The position numbers were made by a program, and so were the translations under genes. The notes below the pieces were generated by a model. That model was not told the origin of the DNA. It did not search any database and was given only the letters and a program-made list of their open reading frames with translations. DNA of 64,000 bases from Candidatus Paceibacter normanii SCGC AAA255-P19 (GTDB lineage: Bacteria; Patescibacteriota; Minisyncoccia; Minisyncoccales; Paceibacteraceae): positions 6,868 to 70,867 of the forward strand of contig ASKX01000003.1 in assembly GCA_000398025.1 (NCBI GenBank), read 5' to 3'. Positions 1 to 9,438 of this stretch are shown here, piece after piece. How positions within the stretch are numbered: the first letter of the stretch is position 1; every line of letters begins with the position of its first letter.

Positions 1-2
1 CA

Positions 3-692
3 AAGCTAGGAGAAAAAATTCAAGGTTGGATTGCAGAACATTTTACAGAATTCACAATGATTGCTTTTTTAATAGTTTACTGGTTAGTTGCCGTAAATAG
101 TCGACTTAACATTGGAGTAAGGCATCTCCTTCCCACTTTCCCTTTTATTTATATTTTAGTCTCGCTGGGAATTAAAAATTGGCTAAAGAATGTTAGGCTG
201 CCCTTTAAAAAAATAGCCGTCTGTTCGATTTCAGTTCTTTTAGTTTGGTATGCCCTTTCTTCTTTGATAGCCTACCCTTATTATTTGTCTTATTTTAATG
301 AAATTGCTGGTGGTTCTGAAAATGGCTACAAATATGTTGTTGATTCTAATTGCGATTGGGGTCAAGACTTAAAGAGACTAGCTAGATGGGTAGATGAACA
401 AGGAATTGAGAAAATTTACGTCGATTATTTTGGCGGAGGAAACGTAGAATATTATTTAGGGGAGAAAGCTGTTCTTTGGTATGGTTCCTCTTGGTGGAGC
501 TGGTCTGGCTGGCAAACTTTGGAAAAGTTTCCTCGAGGAAATTATTTTGCTGTTTCAGCTACTTTTCTCCAAGGCGGTCGAGGAGAACCAGCTCCGGGTT
601 TTAATTGGTCAGCTGGCGAATACAGCTGGCTTAATAGCTACCAGCCTCTTGTTCAGATTGGCAACTCCATCTTTGTTTACTACGTTTATTGA
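3..692 (+). CDS. Membrane glycosyltransferase (GT39/PMT-like), C-terminal part
   Basis: The window opens inside this gene: the frame is open back to base 3, so the true start lies upstream. The visible 229 residues hold two or three hydrophobic segments (bases ~57-300), then a soluble tail with the block GYKYVVDSNCDWGQDLKRL. I know this block from the C-terminal end of ArnT/PMT-like glycosyltransferases of Patescibacteria, which move a sugar from a polyprenyl-phosphate carrier to an acceptor outside the membrane. The catalytic N-terminal loop is not in the window, so activity cannot be judged. An ATG at 57 is internal and is not taken as the start. Confidence 0.7.
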   Translation, partial: KLGEKIQGWIAEHFTEFTMIAFLIVYWLVAVNSRLNIGVRHLLPTFPFIYILVSLGIKNWLKNVRLPFKKIAVCSISVLLVWYALSSLIAYPYYLSYFNEIAGGSENGYKYVVDSNCDWGQDLKRLARWVDEQGIEKIYVDYFGGGNVEYYLGEKAVLWYGSSWWSWSGWQTLEKFPRGNYFAVSATFLQGGRGEPAPGFNWSAGEYSWLNSYQPLVQIGNSIFVYYVY

Positions 693-758
693 ATAAAGTA
701 AAATGAAATAATCATTATAATTAAAAGGTCGTTTTTGAACTTTTTATTTTCTAAAAAA

Positions 759-1196
759 ATGAACCAAAAAACCATTTATATCATTCTAGGAATAGTGATA
801 ATTTTGGTGGTCGCTTTAGTTTTCATTATTGGAAAAGGAGAAAAAGCAGTCAAAGCCCCAGGAGCTACTTCCGGAGAGCTTTCTGGCCAAGAGAGCGAGG
901 AAGTGGAAGAGATTGTTAACGAAGCAGTTAAAAAACAAGATACTTTTATTTGTCAGCAGCTGATAAAGGAAGAAGACAAGAAAACTTGCCAGGAAAAGGT
1001 GATTAAAACCAAAGCTCTTAGCCAAAAAGATTTTAGTATCTGTGAGCAAATTGAAACTGAACAAGGGAGGGCTCACTGTCGAGACAGCATCATTATGACT
1101 CAAGTTGTTGAAACCCAAGATGCTAGTCTTTGCGACCAGATGAGTAATTCCCATACGGTCAAACAGTGCCAAGATTACATAGTTTCACTTAAATAA
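759..1196 (+). CDS. Membrane-anchored protein with three CX11C repeats
   Basis: Function not recognised. The protein starts with a short basic stretch, then one hydrophobic segment (about residues 6-24), so it is probably anchored with its C-terminal part outside. After a Gly/Ser/Glu-rich linker come three repeats of about 30 residues, each with two cysteines exactly eleven residues apart (CQQ...TC, CEQ...HC, CDQ...QC). The regular spacing suggests one disulfide or helical hairpin per repeat. ATG 759 is preferred over the in-frame TTG at 735 because it gives a normal anchor. It sits between a glycosyltransferase and a collagen-like surface protein, which fits a cell-envelope role. Confidence 0.6.
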   Translation: MNQKTIYIILGIVIILVVALVFIIGKGEKAVKAPGATSGELSGQESEEVEEIVNEAVKKQDTFICQQLIKEEDKKTCQEKVIKTKALSQKDFSICEQIETEQGRAHCRDSIIMTQVVETQDASLCDQMSNSHTVKQCQDYIVSLK

Positions 1197-1239
1197 AAAC
1201 ACTTTTTAAAAAATAATTAATAAATTAAATTAGGGGCTG

Positions 1240-1262
1240 GAGCTTAATTCAATTTTAAGCTC
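1240..1262 (+). promoter_or_regulatory. Hairpin in the leader of the collagen-like gene
   Basis: GAGCTTAA (1240-1247) and TTAAGCTC (1255-1262) form an 8-bp stem with a 7-base loop, 26 bases before ATG 1289. No U-tract follows directly, so it is more likely a leader structure than a terminator. Confidence 0.4.
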
Positions 1263-1288
1263 TACTTGCTAATTTAATTATAAAAAAA

Positions 1289-2998
1289 ATGGCTCAAAAA
1301 ATTTTAAAATTTTCTTTATCAGTTTTTTTGATTTTAGGGATGACTTTGAACAGTCAGATAGTTCTAGCTTGGACCGGTCCCCCCGGTCCCCCGCCCAGTC
1401 CTTGTCCGGCTGACTGGCCCGGCTGTTCTCCTCCTCTTAATGTTAGCTCGGCTGACCAAACCAAAGAAGGAGCTTTAACCGTTAAATCCTTTATTTACGG
1501 TGATGATATTCGGTTAGGATATTGGTCAGAGTCGGGCGAGGTAACGGTAGCTGGTGATATTGAAATTCATGACGACTCAGAAAACCAAACTTTTCTCTTA
1601 GATGGTGATACTGGTAGATTGACCATTGGCGAATCAATCATCCTTACCCCTCGTTCTTCGCCTCCGATTGCTACCTGTTCAGCTAGCATTAAGGGTATGG
1701 TTTATTTTGATAGCGATGATGACCAACCCTATTATTGTAACGGTTCCGACTGGGTAAACTCCAAAGGTCCCACCGGTCCCACCGGCCCGACTGGTCCTGC
1801 CGGTCCAACCGGAGAGGGTAGCGTGGTCCCAGGTCCCACTGGCCCGACTGGTGCTCCCGGTCCTCCCGGAGGATTAGGTCCTACTGGGTTAACCGGCGCC
1901 ACTGGCTCCACTGGCCCGACCGGCCTCACTGGCCCGACCGGTCCTACTGGCCCAACTGGCGCTGACAGTACAGTGCCAGGCCCAACTGGTCCTACCGGTC
2001 CTACTGGCTCAACTGGCCCGACTGGCCCAAAAGGGGCTACTGGGAATACAGGAGCTATTGGGGCTACAGGAGTAACCGGACCTACCGGCCCAACTGGTGC
2101 TGACAGCGTAGTGCCTGGTCCCACTGGCCCAACTGGATCTACCGGCCCTACTGGGCCAACTGGCGCAGACAGTACTGCCCCTGGACCTACCGGGTCAACT
2201 GGTCCAACTGGGCCAACTGGCCCTACCGGCGCTGATAGTATAGTACCAGGGCCTACCGGACCGACTGGTCCAACTGGTCCCACTGGCTCTTCTGGTCCTA
2301 CTGGCTCTACCGGCCCAACTGGACCAGTTAATCCCGACGATTACGGTCGCTATAACGTGTCCGCTACTCTTTATGAAGGCACTTCTACTCTTTCTTCCAT
2401 ATATCAAGAAGACATAGGTTCAGACTGCGAAAGCGATAATTATGTTTACGGTGTTTTTAATTCTGGTACTTTGAAGTGCCGGGCTGATCAAGGTATTACT
2501 TCTGAATCAGATCCCCAAGTAGGCACTCTTACTAGTGGAAAATGGTGTACCACCAATGGCAGTACAGTTAATTGCACCAGTGATGCCCCCAGCGGTGGAG
2601 GATATGATAGCTGTTCAGATATTGAGACAGATTGTAATTATGTTAATGAAAGTGGAGACGATATGAGTGGAGATCTCAAATTTACCCACTCTGATGCTGA
2701 TATAAAAGCCCCTTCTTCTACTCTTTGGCTTCAGTATGGCACCGGGCAAAAAACTCACATTGATGGCGGGCTGGAAGTTGATGAATATCTTGAGATCCCT
2801 ACTATGTCCTCTCGATCAGGCGTAGATGAGTCTGCCTATGTTCACGGTGATCACGGTACTTATAATTTAGGCGTTACTTGTAGCTCTAGCAATCGGGGGA
2901 GGATTGGACTTAGCTACAATAATGATAAAAGCACTCACTCTCTCTGTTTTTGCGGAAAATACGAAGGTAGTTACGAATGGATGTGTTTGGTTTGGTAA
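1289..2998 (+). CDS. Secreted collagen-like (Gly-X-Y) surface protein
   Basis: A 569-residue exported protein. Residues 1-27 form a signal peptide with a plausible cleavage site after VLA. Residues ~28-157 are a non-repetitive Cys-containing N-terminal domain. Residues ~158-347 are a long Gly-X-Y array dominated by Gly-Pro-Thr, interrupted several times by a G-A-D-S-x-x-P-G-P module. Residues ~348-569 form a Cys-rich C-terminal domain ending in W-M-C-L-V-W. Bacterial Gly-X-Y proteins form collagen-like triple helices on surface filaments or adhesins; that role is inferred here. Thr in the Y position is typical of prokaryotic collagens that lack hydroxyproline. Locally the array is much richer in GC than its flanks. 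Confidence 0.8.
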   Translation: MAQKILKFSLSVFLILGMTLNSQIVLAWTGPPGPPPSPCPADWPGCSPPLNVSSADQTKEGALTVKSFIYGDDIRLGYWSESGEVTVAGDIEIHDDSENQTFLLDGDTGRLTIGESIILTPRSSPPIATCSASIKGMVYFDSDDDQPYYCNGSDWVNSKGPTGPTGPTGPAGPTGEGSVVPGPTGPTGAPGPPGGLGPTGLTGATGSTGPTGLTGPTGPTGPTGADSTVPGPTGPTGPTGSTGPTGPKGATGNTGAIGATGVTGPTGPTGADSVVPGPTGPTGSTGPTGPTGADSTAPGPTGSTGPTGPTGPTGADSIVPGPTGPTGPTGPTGSSGPTGSTGPTGPVNPDDYGRYNVSATLYEGTSTLSSIYQEDIGSDCESDNYVYGVFNSGTLKCRADQGITSESDPQVGTLTSGKWCTTNGSTVNCTSDAPSGGGYDSCSDIETDCNYVNESGDDMSGDLKFTHSDADIKAPSSTLWLQYGTGQKTHIDGGLEVDEYLEIPTMSSRSGVDESAYVHGDHGTYNLGVTCSSSNRGRIGLSYNNDKSTHSLCFCGKYEGSYEWMCLVW

Positions 2999-3039
2999 AT
3001 TTAAAGGTTGATTAAATTAAAATAAATTGAAGAAAAAAC

Positions 3040-3591
3040 ATGATTGAAGAAAAAAGTCAAAAATTCCTCAGAATCCAAAATTTAGTATTAATTATTGGGA
3101 TAGCTATTTTTATTGGCGGGATTTTAGTAATATTTAACGGTTTAGATGAAAGAATAAAGAGTTTAGAAGAGACGGTGAATCAGTTTACCTTAGAAGAAGG
3201 AAAGATCGTTCCCATAGAAGGAATTTCCGGCACAGGAGAAGAAATTAAGAAAGAAGAAGAGGAAGAGACCCTCAAGACCTGGAACGAAGTAGCAACATTT
3301 AACGGGGTAGAGAGTCAAAAAACAGATTCTTTTTCCGTCCCTACTGAAGAATGGAAAATGAAATGGGAGTTAGAAAGATATCCTCAGAAAATTGGCCAAT
3401 TTGCAGTAAAAATTCTCCAAGAAAAGGACAACGCTCTACTTGACTCACTTTCCCGAAGTATTTTGCCAGGAGAAGGTATTTATTCTGAATCGTTTTTCTA
3501 TTATCAGGGAGAGGAAAAATTCTATTTTGACGTGACAGCAAATGATTTAAATAACTGGAAGATAAAAGTATACGAATTAGAGGAAAAATAA
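3040..3591 (+). CDS. Hypothetical single-pass membrane protein
   Basis: Not recognised. The protein has a short cytoplasmic start, one strong hydrophobic segment (about residues 14-33), then a charged Glu/Lys-rich linker likely to be coiled coil (about 38-85) and a small C-terminal domain of about 100 residues. It has no cysteines. It begins 41 bases after the collagen-like gene on the same strand and ends at a bidirectional terminator, so it may share a transcript with that gene. Confidence 0.5.
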   Translation: MIEEKSQKFLRIQNLVLIIGIAIFIGGILVIFNGLDERIKSLEETVNQFTLEEGKIVPIEGISGTGEEIKKEEEEETLKTWNEVATFNGVESQKTDSFSVPTEEWKMKWELERYPQKIGQFAVKILQEKDNALLDSLSRSILPGEGIYSESFFYYQGEEKFYFDVTANDLNNWKIKVYELEEK

Positions 3592-3592
3592 A

Positions 3593-3614
3593 ATACTCTG
3601 CTCTGGCAGAGTAT
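3593..3614. terminator. Bidirectional terminator between convergent genes
   Basis: ATACTCTGC and GCAGAGTAT form a perfect 9-bp stem with loop TCTG. Read on the minus strand it is followed by a T-rich run, and its last base is the first base of the minus-strand stop codon. It separates the convergent genes ending at 3591 (+) and 3614 (-). Confidence 0.75.
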
Positions 3615-4363
3615 CATTTGAAGGTCAGTTGAATGTCTTGCAGTTCCCATTCTACTGATATCGAATTAATATCGAGTGCTCTTTCAAAACCATTGGCCGC
3701 ATCGACTCTCAGAGTGAACTCAACTTTACTTTCTTCCTCTCCCTCGGACTTTTTAAGCTCTCTACTAGGATTAGACAGGTATTGTTCTGCCTCAGGCAAA
3801 ACCCATTTCTTAATCACTTGGCCATCTTTTTTCAATGTAATCAATGGAGTATAGGTAAAGCGAAGAGGTTGCTCAGTAAGGTTTTCTATAAAGCCAGGGA
3901 TGGTCAGCACTCCTCGAATTTCTGGTTCACCAGGTCCGCCAGCTGAAACAACTCTGACGCCAAAGAGATACTTAGCCCGGATTTTCCCTTCAAACTCAGT
4001 TGGAACTTTGGCCAGATGGTAGTAATCTTGGTAACATTCGGGACCGGGGATCTCTCCTTTATACATTACTTCCTTCACCTGGGTTCTTGGGTCAGCTGGC
4101 ATTTCATTGGGAAACAATATGTGTTCCGCTAAATCCTCTTTGGTGTAAAGAGAAACTGGCCTTTCCTGATCCAGGCCAAGAAGTTGTTCCACTCTGGTCA
4201 CTCGCCACTCCAGTTGGGTTACTCTGTCAGTCAGAAGAGTTATTGCTTCCCAAGGATCGCTTATGGCAGCTGCCGCTCCGGTGGGAAAAGTAAATATAGC
4301 CACCAGAAAATAAACAACAAAGACAGTCACAGCGGTTATGCCGATATTCTTTATAGCTTTCAC
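3614..4363 (-). CDS. Hypothetical exported or membrane-anchored protein
   Basis: Not recognised. It starts with GTG and is preceded on its strand by a purine-rich GGGGGTGAG ribosome-binding site, stronger than at most genes here. Residues ~7-30 form a hydrophobic segment ending in GAAAA, either a signal peptide or an anchor. A heptad-like stretch (LLTDRVTQLEWRVTRVEQLL, residues ~43-62) suggests a short coiled coil. The C-terminal two thirds are rich in beta-prone residues. Transcription is convergent with the previous gene and divergent from the next. Confidence 0.5.
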   Translation of the reverse strand: MKAIKNIGITAVTVFVVYFLVAIFTFPTGAAAAISDPWEAITLLTDRVTQLEWRVTRVEQLLGLDQERPVSLYTKEDLAEHILFPNEMPADPRTQVKEVMYKGEIPGPECYQDYYHLAKVPTEFEGKIRAKYLFGVRVVSAGGPGEPEIRGVLTIPGFIENLTEQPLRFTYTPLITLKKDGQVIKKWVLPEAEQYLSNPSRELKKSEGEEESKVEFTLRVDAANGFERALDINSISVEWELQDIQLTFK

Positions 4364-4421
4364 GGCTCACCCCCTATTTAGTTGTTTGGTGCTTGAATAC
4401 TGTTCCAATTATCAAATAAAA

Positions 4422-4427
4422 TATAAT
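4422..4427 (+). promoter_or_regulatory. Candidate -10 box for the DNRLRE/discoidin gene
   Basis: TATAAT lies 12 bases before ATG 4440. No good -35 box is found at 16-18 bases. If it is used, the transcript would start about 6 bases before the ATG, giving a near-leaderless mRNA. Confidence 0.35.
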
Positions 4428-4439
4428 TTTTGTCAAGTG

Positions 4440-5825
4440 ATGAAAAAATATTTAATTTTAACCCTTTTTGTCTTAATATTTTTAACTATTTCTCCTGAAA
4501 CCGTTCAGGGAGTTTGGATTTCTGGCGGGTGCTATAGCGCAGAAACTAATTGTGAGAGCAATTGCTATACTAACTGCACCACTCAAGGTTATGCGGCCGG
4601 TTATTGTTACGAGGGCTATCCTCAATGCGGCCCAGTTACGGAAAAAAGAACTTGCTGGTGCTGGAAAGAAACGGTAGCTGATTGCGCTACTGCCTGTTCT
4701 GGATACGATAGTTATTATTGTTACCCCTCTTCCAATTGGTGTGGTCAGTTCCCAACTTGTAGTGATTCTACCTTATGGTCAGGCTGTGCTTACCAAGGAA
4801 GTAAAACTGAATGCCCGGGCGCTTCCCCTTATTGCTATTGTCTTAATTATGCTTACTCAATGACCTGTGCCGCCGCAGGAGAAACCGTTACCATTAATAT
4901 TCTAGAAGATGCTGAAGTTCGAGCCGCTTCACCAAACAGTGTTTACAATCGAACCTACCTTTTAGCTTACGGTAACGCTACTAACGTCTGGCGGCACTTT
5001 ATAAAGTATGACCTTTCTTCTATTCCGGCCGGAGCAACTATTACTTCAGCAGTTCATTATGCCCACGTCGGCAGTGTTTACAGCGCAGTAGATGGAGAGT
5101 CAAATACTGATTATCATAAAATAGCCGATGATTCTTGGTCAGAAACAACTCTTACCTGGAGCAATCAACCTGCCTACGGAGTTCTTATAGATTCAGCCCT
5201 TCCTACGGCATCCGGAGAATGGGCGAGCTGGGATATAACTGGTTATGCCCAAGAAGAATTTGGAGGCGATAAGGTTCTGAGTGTGTTGGGCAAAGCCAGA
5301 TCTGAAGCTTGTTCAGGGGCTTGTGGCTATTGGTATCGCTCTTCTGAAAGCTCACCTCCACCCTATCTTGAAGTTACCTATACTTCTGGTGCTGCTCCTT
5401 CTCCTTGCGGTGGCACAGCTAGCTATGTGACGCCCTTGAGCGCTACGGCAAGTTCAGAATATAGTTCATCATTCTCTGCCTCAAAAGCCATCGATGGCAA
5501 TACTGGTTCAGGTTGGTATTCTCAATACAATGCTCCACCCCGCTGGATATACTTTGACTTAGGTAGCGAAAAGTGTATTAGTGGAATAAAGGGAATATTT
5601 TATACCTACGGTTATCCAATAATTATGGATATCCAAATTTCAAATGACACTATCTCTTGGACAACAGTGGTTTCGAGTTGGAGCGTGACAGATACTTCAT
5701 ACCAATGGAAAGAAGAACTCTTTACCGAAGCCCACGCTCGTTACCTTAGATTAAATGAAACGGCCTTTCAATATTACGGAAATTGTTGTGAAATGCAAAT
5801 TAAAACCCGAAATTACACTCCATAG
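4440..5825 (+). CDS. Secreted Cys-rich protein with DNRLRE and discoidin domains
   Basis: ATG 4440 is chosen because it begins a clean signal peptide (MKKYLILTLFVLIFLT). The frame stays open further upstream, but without signal-peptide character. The N-terminal part (to residue ~145) is very rich in Cys. Residues ~150-310 match the DNRLRE/CBM96-like beta-sandwich pattern (AEVRAASPN, FIKYDLSSIPAGATI, WSETTLTWSNQPA, WDITGY). Residues ~325-450 look like an F5/8 type C (discoidin) domain (ASSEYSSSFSASKAIDGN, WIYFDLGS, ARYLRL). Both folds bind glycans or ligands at cell surfaces, so a role in adhesion or binding an external polysaccharide is inferred. The next gene starts 5 bases downstream. Confidence 0.7.
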   Translation: MKKYLILTLFVLIFLTISPETVQGVWISGGCYSAETNCESNCYTNCTTQGYAAGYCYEGYPQCGPVTEKRTCWCWKETVADCATACSGYDSYYCYPSSNWCGQFPTCSDSTLWSGCAYQGSKTECPGASPYCYCLNYAYSMTCAAAGETVTINILEDAEVRAASPNSVYNRTYLLAYGNATNVWRHFIKYDLSSIPAGATITSAVHYAHVGSVYSAVDGESNTDYHKIADDSWSETTLTWSNQPAYGVLIDSALPTASGEWASWDITGYAQEEFGGDKVLSVLGKARSEACSGACGYWYRSSESSPPPYLEVTYTSGAAPSPCGGTASYVTPLSATASSEYSSSFSASKAIDGNTGSGWYSQYNAPPRWIYFDLGSEKCISGIKGIFYTYGYPIIMDIQISNDTISWTTVVSSWSVTDTSYQWKEELFTEAHARYLRLNETAFQYYGNCCEMQIKTRNYTP

Positions 5826-5829
5826 TTAA

Positions 5830-7044
5830 ATGAAAAATTTTTACGCCCCCATTATTTTAATAGCTAGTTTACTTATTGTTACTTTTTTGGGCATTTCCGG
5901 CTTTTTAGAAATCAAAGAAGCCCAAACCGGAGCTAGCGATAACGCTCAAGGTTGGGCCTGGTCAGACAATATTGGCTGGATTTCCTTTAACAACCTGACT
6001 GACGGCTCGAGCTACAATTACGGAGTAAACATTTCGGATACAGGAATTTTTTCTGGTTATGCCTGGTCAGATAATATTGGCTGGATTAGCTTTAATCGGG
6101 TAGATACTGGAGCGCCGCCTGAAGCCCCAGATTATGGTACTCATTTAGCTGAGACAAGTTTAGATACCGGTCAGGTTTCCGGCTGGGCCAGAGCTTTAAG
6201 TTGTGGTGATGGCTGGGATGGCTGGATAAAGCTAAGAGATGCCGGTGATGGTTACGGAGTTTATATTGATAACGACCCAGCCAGTGCCACTTATCAACAA
6301 TTCTTTGACTGGGCTTGGGGCTCAAATGTGGTGGGTTGGATTAACTTTGATCAAGTAACTACTTCTTTTGAATTCATTGCTGTTCCCAGCCTGACCAATC
6401 TTGATAGCTCCTTTGTTGAACCTTGCGCCCAATCTAGAGTCCCCATTCTTTCTTGGGATACTGACGCTGAGATACCATACGATTATCAGCTTCAAATAGA
6501 TAACAATAGCGACTTTAGTTCGCCCATTATCAGCGACCAAGAACTTTCTACTGATAGCACTTTCTGGGGGCCTGAGGGTTGTTATTATTGCTGCCAAGTG
6601 TCACCTTACGATAATATAGCTTGGGGCGGCAGCACTTACTATTGGCAGGTAAAAGCCAGGAATGCTGACGGCAATTGGTCTGGTTGGGCAACCTCTAGTT
6701 TTGAAACTAAAGAGCATTGCTATCCTTATCCTGAATTCCTTTGCAATGACTTGGATTGTTCCACCGTCAAGCCCACGGAAGAGGAAGCGATTACTTTAAG
6801 TGATGACTCTACCGTCTATGGGGGAGCAACTATTACCAATTGCGCTTGGGTCTTACCCTCTGGTTCCACACCAATAAGCGGAGACCCAGCCCACGATTGC
6901 CAAATTACAGTTAAATTCGCTCAGGGAGCAAACCAGGAAATAATTTTAACCGTTACTGACTCCAGTGGTTATTCTTGTTCTGGCAGCCAAGAAATTGACG
7001 TTCGCCTGCCTCTGCCAGAATGGGAAGAAGTAACTCCCTTTTGA
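5830..7044 (+). CDS. Surface protein with WSDNIGW repeats
   Basis: A 404-residue exported protein. Residues ~5-25 are hydrophobic (signal peptide or anchor). It then carries the repeat AWSDNIGWISFN twice (residues ~42-55 and ~78-91) and a degenerate third copy (FDWAWGSNVVGWINF, ~158-172). I know this W-S-x-N-x-G-W module from many Patescibacterial extracellular proteins. A fibronectin-like segment (~185-295) and a Cys-rich C-terminal segment follow. The molecular function of the family is unknown. It lies 5 bases after the discoidin protein, so the two are probably co-transcribed, and its stop codon overlaps the -35 box of the rny promoter. Confidence 0.7.
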   Translation: MKNFYAPIILIASLLIVTFLGISGFLEIKEAQTGASDNAQGWAWSDNIGWISFNNLTDGSSYNYGVNISDTGIFSGYAWSDNIGWISFNRVDTGAPPEAPDYGTHLAETSLDTGQVSGWARALSCGDGWDGWIKLRDAGDGYGVYIDNDPASATYQQFFDWAWGSNVVGWINFDQVTTSFEFIAVPSLTNLDSSFVEPCAQSRVPILSWDTDAEIPYDYQLQIDNNSDFSSPIISDQELSTDSTFWGPEGCYYCCQVSPYDNIAWGGSTYYWQVKARNADGNWSGWATSSFETKEHCYPYPEFLCNDLDCSTVKPTEEEAITLSDDSTVYGGATITNCAWVLPSGSTPISGDPAHDCQITVKFAQGANQEIILTVTDSSGYSCSGSQEIDVRLPLPEWEEVTPF

Positions 7045-7069
7045 CAATTTTTGGAAAATTTGTTAGAAT
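7041..7069 (+). promoter_or_regulatory. Sigma70-type promoter for rny
   Basis: TTGACA (7041-7046) and TAGAAT (7064-7069) are separated by exactly 17 bases. The promoter overlaps the stop codon of the previous gene and gives a leader of about 85 bases before the RNase Y start at 7160. Confidence 0.75.
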
Positions 7070-7159
7070 TCAACCATAGGAAATTAACTTTGAATTTTTG
7101 GAAACCTCAAGCATTATTCAAAAAACCAATGCAAGATAGCCAATCATTCAACTTGAAAA

Positions 7160-8689
7160 ATGAACCAAATTATCCTTTTAGCACTGGGCGTTTTTGCCTT
7201 AGCTATTGGCTCTGTTTTAGGTTATTACGCCCGCCAATCAATTGCCAAAAGAAACTGGAAGACCATCGAAGCCAAGCTTCAAAAAAGAATAACTCGAGCC
7301 AAAGATGACTCAGAGCAAATTCTAATTGAAGCCAAGGAAAAAGCCAACAATTTAGTTGATGAGGCCAAACAAAAAGAAGACCAAAGAAGAACTGCTCTCT
7401 TAAAGACTGAACAACTTTTACTGAAAAGAGAAAATGTTTTAGACCAGAGAGCATCTGGCTTCGAACAAAAACAAAAAGAATTTCAAGACAAGGTAGAAAA
7501 ACTGAAAGCAGTTAAAGAAAGCTTAGAAAGCTTAAAGGCCGAAGCCCTTGAGAATTTAGAAAGGGTTTCTGGGCTTCCTCGCGACAGGGCCAGAGCTGAA
7601 CTTTTAGAAAATTTGGAGAAAGAATACCAAAAAGAGATTTTGGAAAAACTAAGAAAATTAGAAATGGAAGGGCAAGAAAAGTTTGAAAGGAAGGCCAAAG
7701 AAATTCTTTCTACAGTTGTTCAAAAGTTTGCCTTGTCTCAAGTTCAAGAAATTACTACCACCACTGTTTCTTTACCCAACGAAGACATTAAAGGAAGAAT
7801 TATCGGAAAAGAAGGAAGAAACATTAGGGCCTTAGAAAGCTTAACTGGAGTAGAGTTAGTAGTAGATGATACTCCGGAGGCAGTAGTTATTTCGGGATTT
7901 GACCCTATTCGAAGACAAGTAGCCAAGTCCGCCCTGGAAAAATTAATCCAAGATGGTAGAATTCAACCCGCCCGAATTGAAGAAAAAGTTGAAGAAGCTC
8001 AAAGAGAAATAGTTGCTCAAATCAAAGAAGCCGGTGAGGCAGCAGTTTATGATGTAGGCCTGGTGACTCTAGACCCCAAATTAATCCAATTGCTGGGCCG
8101 GTTAAGATTTAGGACCAGCTACGGCCAGAACGTTTTGCTTCACTCAATTGAAGTTGCTCACTTAGCTTCAGCTTTAGCTAATGAAATCGGAGCCAACTCT
8201 TTTGTTTGTAAAAAAGCTGGGCTTTTGCACGATATTGGTAAAGCAGTAGACCAGCAGGTAGAGGGTTCTCACACCGATATTGGAATTCGCATTTTAGAAA
8301 AATTTGGAGCTGAGCCCGAAGTGATTACGGCTATGAAGTCCCATCACGAAGAGTATCCTTACGAAACCTTGGAATCGGTATTAGTTCAAGCAGCTGACCA
8401 AATTTCTGGTGCCCGACCAGGAGCTAGAAAAGATACTTTAGAGAATTATCTAAAGAGGTTGGGAGACTTAGAGGGACTTGCCCTTAGCTTTTCAGGAGTA
8501 GAAAAGGCCTGGGCCCTGCAAGCTGGCAGAGAGATAAGAGTTTTTGTTAAGCCAGAAGAGATTGATGATCTGCAGGCCAGAAAACTAGCCAAGGAAGTAG
8601 CTAACAGAATTCAAGAAGAGTTGAAATATCCTGGCGAAATAAAAGTTAATGTCATTAGAGAAAGCCGAGTGATTGAATATGCCAAATAA
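7160..8689 (+). CDS. rny: Ribonuclease Y
   Basis: RNase Y is a membrane-bound endoribonuclease that starts mRNA decay. The 509-residue length matches the family. Order: N-terminal membrane segment (ILLALGVFALAIGSVLGYY), long Lys/Glu-rich coiled coil (about 30-195), KH domain (VSLPNEDIKGRIIGKEGRNI, about 205-225), then the HD domain with metal ligands in LLHDIGKA and in MKSHHEEYP. It has its own promoter with a long leader. Its stop codon overlaps the start of the next gene as TAATG, implying translational coupling. The identification is firm. Confidence 0.95.
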   Translation: MNQIILLALGVFALAIGSVLGYYARQSIAKRNWKTIEAKLQKRITRAKDDSEQILIEAKEKANNLVDEAKQKEDQRRTALLKTEQLLLKRENVLDQRASGFEQKQKEFQDKVEKLKAVKESLESLKAEALENLERVSGLPRDRARAELLENLEKEYQKEILEKLRKLEMEGQEKFERKAKEILSTVVQKFALSQVQEITTTTVSLPNEDIKGRIIGKEGRNIRALESLTGVELVVDDTPEAVVISGFDPIRRQVAKSALEKLIQDGRIQPARIEEKVEEAQREIVAQIKEAGEAAVYDVGLVTLDPKLIQLLGRLRFRTSYGQNVLLHSIEVAHLASALANEIGANSFVCKKAGLLHDIGKAVDQQVEGSHTDIGIRILEKFGAEPEVITAMKSHHEEYPYETLESVLVQAADQISGARPGARKDTLENYLKRLGDLEGLALSFSGVEKAWALQAGREIRVFVKPEEIDDLQARKLAKEVANRIQEELKYPGEIKVNVIRESRVIEYAK

Positions 8690-9438
8690 TGGAAATTAAA
8701 ACAGTAAAAACTAGGCCGTTTATCCCTCCACGGGACGATCTGCTCTCCTTAATTAAGGAGAGCTTTTCGGATTTGAAATTGAAAGAAAAATCAATTTTTG
8801 TGATTGCCTCCAAAATAGTTTCTATTGGACAAGGAAGATGTATTAGAGCAGATAGAATAAAAGACAAAGACGAGCTTATCAGAAGAGAAGCTGATTTTTA
8901 TCTAGAAAGAGAAAAAGTGCCTCACGGCTATGTCATGCTGACTATCAAAGAAAATCTTCTAATTCCTACTGCCGGGATAGATGAAAGTAATGCTAATGGT
9001 TATTTTATTCTCTGGCCAGAAAAACCGAACCTAGCAGCCAAAGAAATCCGCCAGTTTTTAAGAGAAAATTATCATTTGAAAAAACTAGGGGTGATTATTG
9101 CTGATAGCCACTGCACGCCTTTAAGATGGGGCACCACTGGCATTGCCATTGCCTATTACGGCTTTTACCCTCTTAAAGATTACCGTGGAGCCAAAGATAT
9201 TTTTGGTAGGATAATGAAAATCACTCAGTCCAATAAGGTAGATGGCTTGGCAGCCGCTGCCGTCAGCTGCATGGGAGAAGGAGATGAAATGACCCCCCTG
9301 GCCATTATTGAAGATATTGATTTCGTTGATTTTAAGGAATTCGATTCAACCAAATCTGATCCTTTGAAGATAGACAGGCACGAAGACATTTATTCTCCTT
9401 TGATAGATAGCATTAAATGGAAAAAAGGGAGCGGATAA
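8689..9438 (+). CDS. CofE-like gamma-glutamyl ligase (F420-0 ligase family)
   Basis: The protein has the pattern of the F420-0:gamma-glutamyl ligase family: FVIASKIVSIGQGRCI near residues 36-52, ADSHCTPLRWGTTGIAIAYY near 138-157, and a closing DGLAAAAVSCMGEGDE region near 200-216. Family members ligate L-glutamate to F420-0 or act on folate-like substrates. No F420 biosynthesis gene is visible here, so the substrate in this organism is open. It is translationally coupled to rny. Its last nine bases overlap the 3' end of the convergent tRNA-Gly gene. Confidence 0.7.
   Translation: MEIKTVKTRPFIPPRDDLLSLIKESFSDLKLKEKSIFVIASKIVSIGQGRCIRADRIKDKDELIRREADFYLEREKVPHGYVMLTIKENLLIPTAGIDESNANGYFILWPEKPNLAAKEIRQFLRENYHLKKLGVIIADSHCTPLRWGTTGIAIAYYGFYPLKDYRGAKDIFGRIMKITQSNKVDGLAAAAVSCMGEGDEMTPLAIIEDIDFVDFKEFDSTKSDPLKIDRHEDIYSPLIDSIKWKKGSG

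Noticed and set aside
1732..2283. Antisense frame with G-P-V-G-P-V repeats
   Set aside because: It is a mirror of the collagen-like repeat; GGN-CCN-ACN triplets are open on the other strand by composition.
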